Shown here piece by piece: positions 5,121-7,446 of a stretch of DNA of 7,446 nucleotides. The position numbers and the translations under genes were made by a program. The notes beneath the pieces were generated by a model that made no database searches, was not told the origin of the DNA, and worked only from the letters and a program-made list of their open reading frames with translations. Origin of the DNA: Pseudomonadota bacterium. Its GTDB lineage: Bacteria > Pseudomonadota > Alphaproteobacteria > Caulobacterales > Caulobacteraceae. The stretch's first letter is position 1. The number at the start of each line of letters is the position of its first letter. The stretch covers positions 1 through 7,446 of the forward strand of contig JAEYQX010000151.1 in assembly GCA_023409795.1 (NCBI GenBank). Reading direction: 5' to 3'.

Positions 5121-5126
5121 ATGTTC
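5112..5126 (+). promoter_or_regulatory. LexA operator (SOS box) of recN
   Basis: GTTC-TTGTTAT-GTTC is an exact match to GTTC-N7-GTTC, the direct-repeat SOS box of alphaproteobacteria including Caulobacter. It lies 38 nt upstream of the recN ATG, where repressor binding would block the promoter. recN is a classic LexA-regulated gene, so site and gene support each other. The match is seen in the sequence; binding is inferred. Confidence 0.85.
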
Positions 5127-5141
5127 AGTCTAGAGTGTGCG

Positions 5142-5147
5142 GATAAG
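5142..5147 (+). promoter_or_regulatory. Candidate recN -10 box
   Basis: GATAAG (four of six to TATAAT) lies 17 nt upstream of the recN ATG, so transcription could start near 5154 with a leader of about 11 nt. The matching -35 region (about 5118-5125) would fall inside the LexA box, as expected for a repressed promoter, but it does not resemble a -35 consensus. A GANTC site (GAATC, 5150-5154) for the CcrM methylase lies at the predicted start site. Confidence 0.3.
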
Positions 5148-5164
5148 TCGAATCAAGCTGGCCC

Positions 5165-6862
5165 ATGCTGACCACTCTCTCGATCCGTGACGTCGTCCTT
5201 GTCGACGCCCTCGACCTGGAGGTCGGCGAAGGCCTGACCGTCCTTACCGGTGAAACCGGCGCGGGCAAGTCCATCATCCTGGATGCTCTGGGACTGGCCC
5301 TGGGGGCGCGCGGCGATTCGGGCCTGGTCCGCAACGGGGCCAGGCAGGCGGTCGCGACGGCGGTGTTCAGCGCGCCTGATGATCCGGCCCTGCTGGAGGT
5401 CCTGGCTGACAAGGGATTCGAGGTCGCGCCGGGTGAGGACCTGATTCTGCGCCGCGTCGTCTCGGCCGATGGCCGCAGCCGCGCCTATGTGAATGACCAG
5501 CCTGCCGGGGTAACCGCCCTGCGCGAGATCGGCAGCCTGCTGGTCGAGGTCCATGGTCAGCACGAGACGGTCGGTCTGCTGGACTGGAAGACCCACCGCG
5601 CCTTGCTCGACAACTATGGCGGCCTGCAGCCCCAGCTGCAGGGGGTGGGGCAGGCGGCCGAGCGGCTGAAGGCAGCCCAGGACCACCTGAACGCGCTGGA
5701 GGCTTCGGCGGCCGAGGCGGCGGCCCGGGCCGAGGAGATCGCCGCCAACCTGGCTGACCTGGACGACCTGGACCCGCAGCCGAACGAAGAGGTCGAACTG
5801 GCGGGCGAGCGCGCCATCCTGGGCGCGTCCGAGAAGGCGGTGGCGGACCTGGCCGATGCCCGCAACCTGCTGGGCGGCGACAAGCTGAGCCAGCGCCTGG
5901 CCTCGGCCCTGCGCGCGGTCGAGCACGCGCGCCAGCGGGCGGTCCAGGCGGGGGCCGAGGGCGACAATCCCATCATCGTCAAGCTGGGCCTGGCGGCCGA
6001 GGCCGTGGACCGGGCCCTGGTCGAGGCGACCGAGGCCGTGGCGGCCGTGGATGCCGCCGCCGATGCCTTTGATTTCGAGCCGGGCCGCCTGGACAAGGCC
6101 GAGGAGCGCCTGTTTGCCCTGCGCGCCACCGCCCGCAAGCTGCACACCACGGTGGACGCCCTGCCGGACCTGCGGGTGCGGCTGCGCGACCAACTGCGCC
6201 TGATCGAGGATGGGGCCGAGGCCCTGACCCGGGCTCGTCGCGAGGTGGCCGTGGCCATCGAAGCCTATGACGTGGCCGCCAGCCTCCTGACATCCGCGCG
6301 TGAGGCGGCCGGGGCGCGGCTGGTCGAGGCCGTGATGGGCGAGCTGGGGCCGCTGAAGCTGGAGCGGGCGCGCTTCCGCGTGACCCTTGATCCCATCGAG
6401 GGCCGGCGCGGTCCCCAGGGCGTCGAGACGGTGCGGTTCGAGGTCTCGACCAATGTCGGCACGGCCTTTGGCCCGCTGGACACAGTGGCCTCGGGCGGCG
6501 AGCTGGCCCGCTTTGCCCTGGCCATGAAGGCCGCCCTGGCCAGCCGCGAGGACCAGCGCCAGCCGGTCATGATCTTCGACGAGGTGGACCAGGGCGTCGG
6601 CGGGGCCGTGGCCGAGGCGGTCGGCAGCCGCCTGCAACGCCTGTCAAGCGGAGCCCAGGTCCTGGTCGTGCCCCACAGCCCCCAGGTCGCCGCCCGTGGC
6701 CACACCCACTGGAAGGTCCGCAAGTCCGACAGCGACGGCCACACCCGCACCTCCATCGACGTCCTGCCCCCCGAACCGCGCCTGGAAGAAATCGCCCGGA
6801 TGCTGTCCGGTGCCGCAGTGACAGACGAGGCACGAGCCGCCGCCCGGGTGCTGATCGGGTGA
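5165..6862 (+). CDS. recN: DNA repair protein RecN
   Basis: SMC-like ATPase that holds broken DNA together during recombinational double-strand break repair; cytoplasmic, nucleoid-associated. The 565-residue length fits the family. Order of motifs: Walker A GETGAGKS at 29-36, DALGLALGARGDSGLVRNG just after, the conserved VEVHGQHE at 127-134, a first coiled-coil arm of Ala/Glu-rich heptads at about 155-200, the tip region with QPNEEVELAGER at 205-216, a second long coiled-coil arm to about 380, the ABC signature SGGEL at 443-447, Walker B VMIFDEVD at 468-475 and the H-loop histidine in PHSPQVAARG with His504. The residue before His504 is Pro, where family members I recall carry Thr. Start is ATG with the canonical N-terminus MLTTLSIRDVVLVDALDLE; no strong ribosome binding site is seen. 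An SOS box lies upstream. A GIY-YIG gene follows 18 nt downstream with no terminator. In many relatives ligA follows recN, but not here. Confidence 0.98.
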   Translation: MLTTLSIRDVVLVDALDLEVGEGLTVLTGETGAGKSIILDALGLALGARGDSGLVRNGARQAVATAVFSAPDDPALLEVLADKGFEVAPGEDLILRRVVSADGRSRAYVNDQPAGVTALREIGSLLVEVHGQHETVGLLDWKTHRALLDNYGGLQPQLQGVGQAAERLKAAQDHLNALEASAAEAAARAEEIAANLADLDDLDPQPNEEVELAGERAILGASEKAVADLADARNLLGGDKLSQRLASALRAVEHARQRAVQAGAEGDNPIIVKLGLAAEAVDRALVEATEAVAAVDAAADAFDFEPGRLDKAEERLFALRATARKLHTTVDALPDLRVRLRDQLRLIEDGAEALTRARREVAVAIEAYDVAASLLTSAREAAGARLVEAVMGELGPLKLERARFRVTLDPIEGRRGPQGVETVRFEVSTNVGTAFGPLDTVASGGELARFALAMKAALASREDQRQPVMIFDEVDQGVGGAVAEAVGSRLQRLSSGAQVLVVPHSPQVAARGHTHWKVRKSDSDGHTRTSIDVLPPEPRLEEIARMLSGAAVTDEARAAARVLIG

Positions 6863-6880
6863 ACTGAGACGGGGGGCGCT

Positions 6881-7186
6881 ATGCGCGATGATGGCACCGA
6901 GGGTTTCTGGGTTTACATCATGGCCAGCCGGCGCAATGGCACCCTCTATATTGGCCATACCGACCACCTCGGCAGGCGTGTCCACGAACACGCCCACGGC
7001 CTGAGGCCCGGCTTCACGCGCGATTACGGCTGCAGGATTCTGGTCTGGGCCGAATGGCACGAAACCCGCGAGGCTGCCTTTGCGCGCGAACGGGCGATGA
7101 AAGAGTGGCGGCGTGCCTGGAAGATCCGGTTGATCGAAGAGGACAACCCGACCTGGCGGGACAGGCTCGCCGATTATCTGGCCTAA
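6881..7186 (+). CDS. Small GIY-YIG nuclease domain protein
   Basis: A single-domain protein of 101 residues of the UPF0213/YhbQ-like GIY-YIG type, common in alphaproteobacteria and mostly uncharacterised. The first half of the signature is WVYIM (Tyr12) and the second LYIGHT (Tyr23, Gly25). They are followed by Arg32-Arg33, His37, GFTRDYG, the likely metal-binding Glu70 in FARERAMKEW, and the typical end RAWKIRLIEEDNPTWRD. All expected catalytic positions appear intact, so nuclease activity is plausible but inferred. The ATG lies 18 nt behind recN with a G-run (6871-6876) as the only ribosome-binding-like site and no terminator between, so it is probably co-transcribed with recN and may be SOS-induced. 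It overlaps no other gene and converges with the gene at the right edge. Confidence 0.93.
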   Translation: MRDDGTEGFWVYIMASRRNGTLYIGHTDHLGRRVHEHAHGLRPGFTRDYGCRILVWAEWHETREAAFARERAMKEWRRAWKIRLIEEDNPTWRDRLADYLA

Positions 7187-7214
7187 ATTTCCGCTCGTCC
7201 CGGCGAAGGGAAAT
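7187..7214. repeat. Imperfect inverted repeat between convergent genes
   Basis: ATTTCC (7187-7192) and GGAAAT (7209-7214) flank a GC-rich core in which TCG and CGA can pair. It fills the short gap between the GIY-YIG stop and the stop of the minus-strand gene. It might serve as a weak bidirectional terminator, but there is no T-run outside the stem. Confidence 0.25.
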
Positions 7215-7446
7215 CAAACCCCCAGGATCCAGCCTTCTTCGCCTTCGACGGCGGCGATCATGGCCTCGTCGGCGTCAGCGGGGGGCGCGAAGGCTTTTTG
7301 CAGGGTGCCGGCGTCGTCCATTTCGGCGAAGGCGATGGCGGCGGCGCGGACCTGGGCCTGGGTCTTGTATTCCTTGACGCCGTCGGCGCTGGTTTCGCGG
7401 GTGGCCTTGAACAGGGCGGGCCAGACTTCGACGACCAGGGTCGACA
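7214..7446 (-). CDS. C-terminal part of an unidentified protein (runs off the right edge)
   Basis: An open frame enters at the right edge and ends with TGA at 7214-7216, giving 76 residues without a start. It begins STLVVEVWPALFKATRET, continues through an alpha-helical stretch VKEYKTQAQVRAAAIAFAEMD and ends EGEEGWILGV. Codon use shows strong third-position GC like its neighbours, supporting a real gene. The combination of a hydrophobic E-V-W-P strand, a QVRA helix and an EE-x-W-I-L-G-V end reminds me of C-termini of uncharacterised alphaproteobacterial proteins, but I cannot name the family with confidence. It is convergent with recN and the GIY-YIG gene. Confidence 0.75.
   Translation of the reverse strand, partial: STLVVEVWPALFKATRETSADGVKEYKTQAQVRAAAIAFAEMDDAGTLQKAFAPPADADEAMIAAVEGEEGWILGV

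Noticed and set aside
5153..6637. Long minus-strand open frame (494 codons) opposite recN
   Set aside because: It is antisense to an unmistakable recN, rich in Gly, Arg, Gln and Ala without motifs, and arises from high GC at third codon positions.
1..7446. Mobile elements, phage genes, CRISPR arrays, toxin-antitoxin or defence genes, tRNA or rRNA
   Set aside because: No transposase or integrase motifs, no spaced direct repeats, no cloverleaf-like sequence, and even codon usage throughout; the window looks like housekeeping chromosome.

Overview
The window is a GC-rich stretch of ordinary chromosome from an alphaproteobacterium, most likely a member of the Caulobacterales (Caulobacter, Brevundimonas or Phenylobacterium type). 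Four things support this: an alpha-type ribose-phosphate pyrophosphokinase, divergent promoters matching the Caulobacter housekeeping consensus (TTGACGS, 10-14 nt, GCTANAWC), the alphaproteobacterial LexA direct repeat GTTC-N7-GTTC in front of recN, and family features of BamD and RecN. The genus assignment is inference from remembered family features, not from a search.

Left part, all on the minus strand and read from right to left: prs (PRPP synthase), a strong intrinsic terminator, an unrecognised proline-rich, cysteine-containing lipoprotein, rplY (ribosomal protein L25/Ctc, with a candidate promoter and a hairpin in its leader), another strong terminator, pth (peptidyl-tRNA hydrolase) and a small DUF2946-like exported protein with a C..H..CxxC pattern. 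rplY and pth are both translation genes and sit as a close pair, but a good terminator lies between them.

Right part, on the plus strand: bamD (outer-membrane assembly lipoprotein, probably starting at TTG), a terminator that runs directly into a perfect SOS box, recN (recombinational repair SMC-like ATPase), and a 101-residue GIY-YIG nuclease-like gene 18 nt behind recN that could share its DNA-damage control. A convergent minus-strand gene enters from the right edge and only its last 76 codons are visible. prs and bamD diverge from a 207-bp region holding back-to-back Caulobacter-type promoters, a small inverted repeat between the two -35 boxes, and a hairpin in the bamD leader.

I found no mobile element, CRISPR array, tRNA, rRNA or unknown multi-gene system. 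The points most worth checking are the LexA box fused to the bamD terminator, the possible SOS co-expression of the GIY-YIG gene, two substitutions at conserved places (Asp to Val in the RQDRK motif of Prs, Thr to Pro next to the RecN H-loop histidine), and the control elements of the prs/bamD intergenic region. No stretch above 300 bases lacks a gene.
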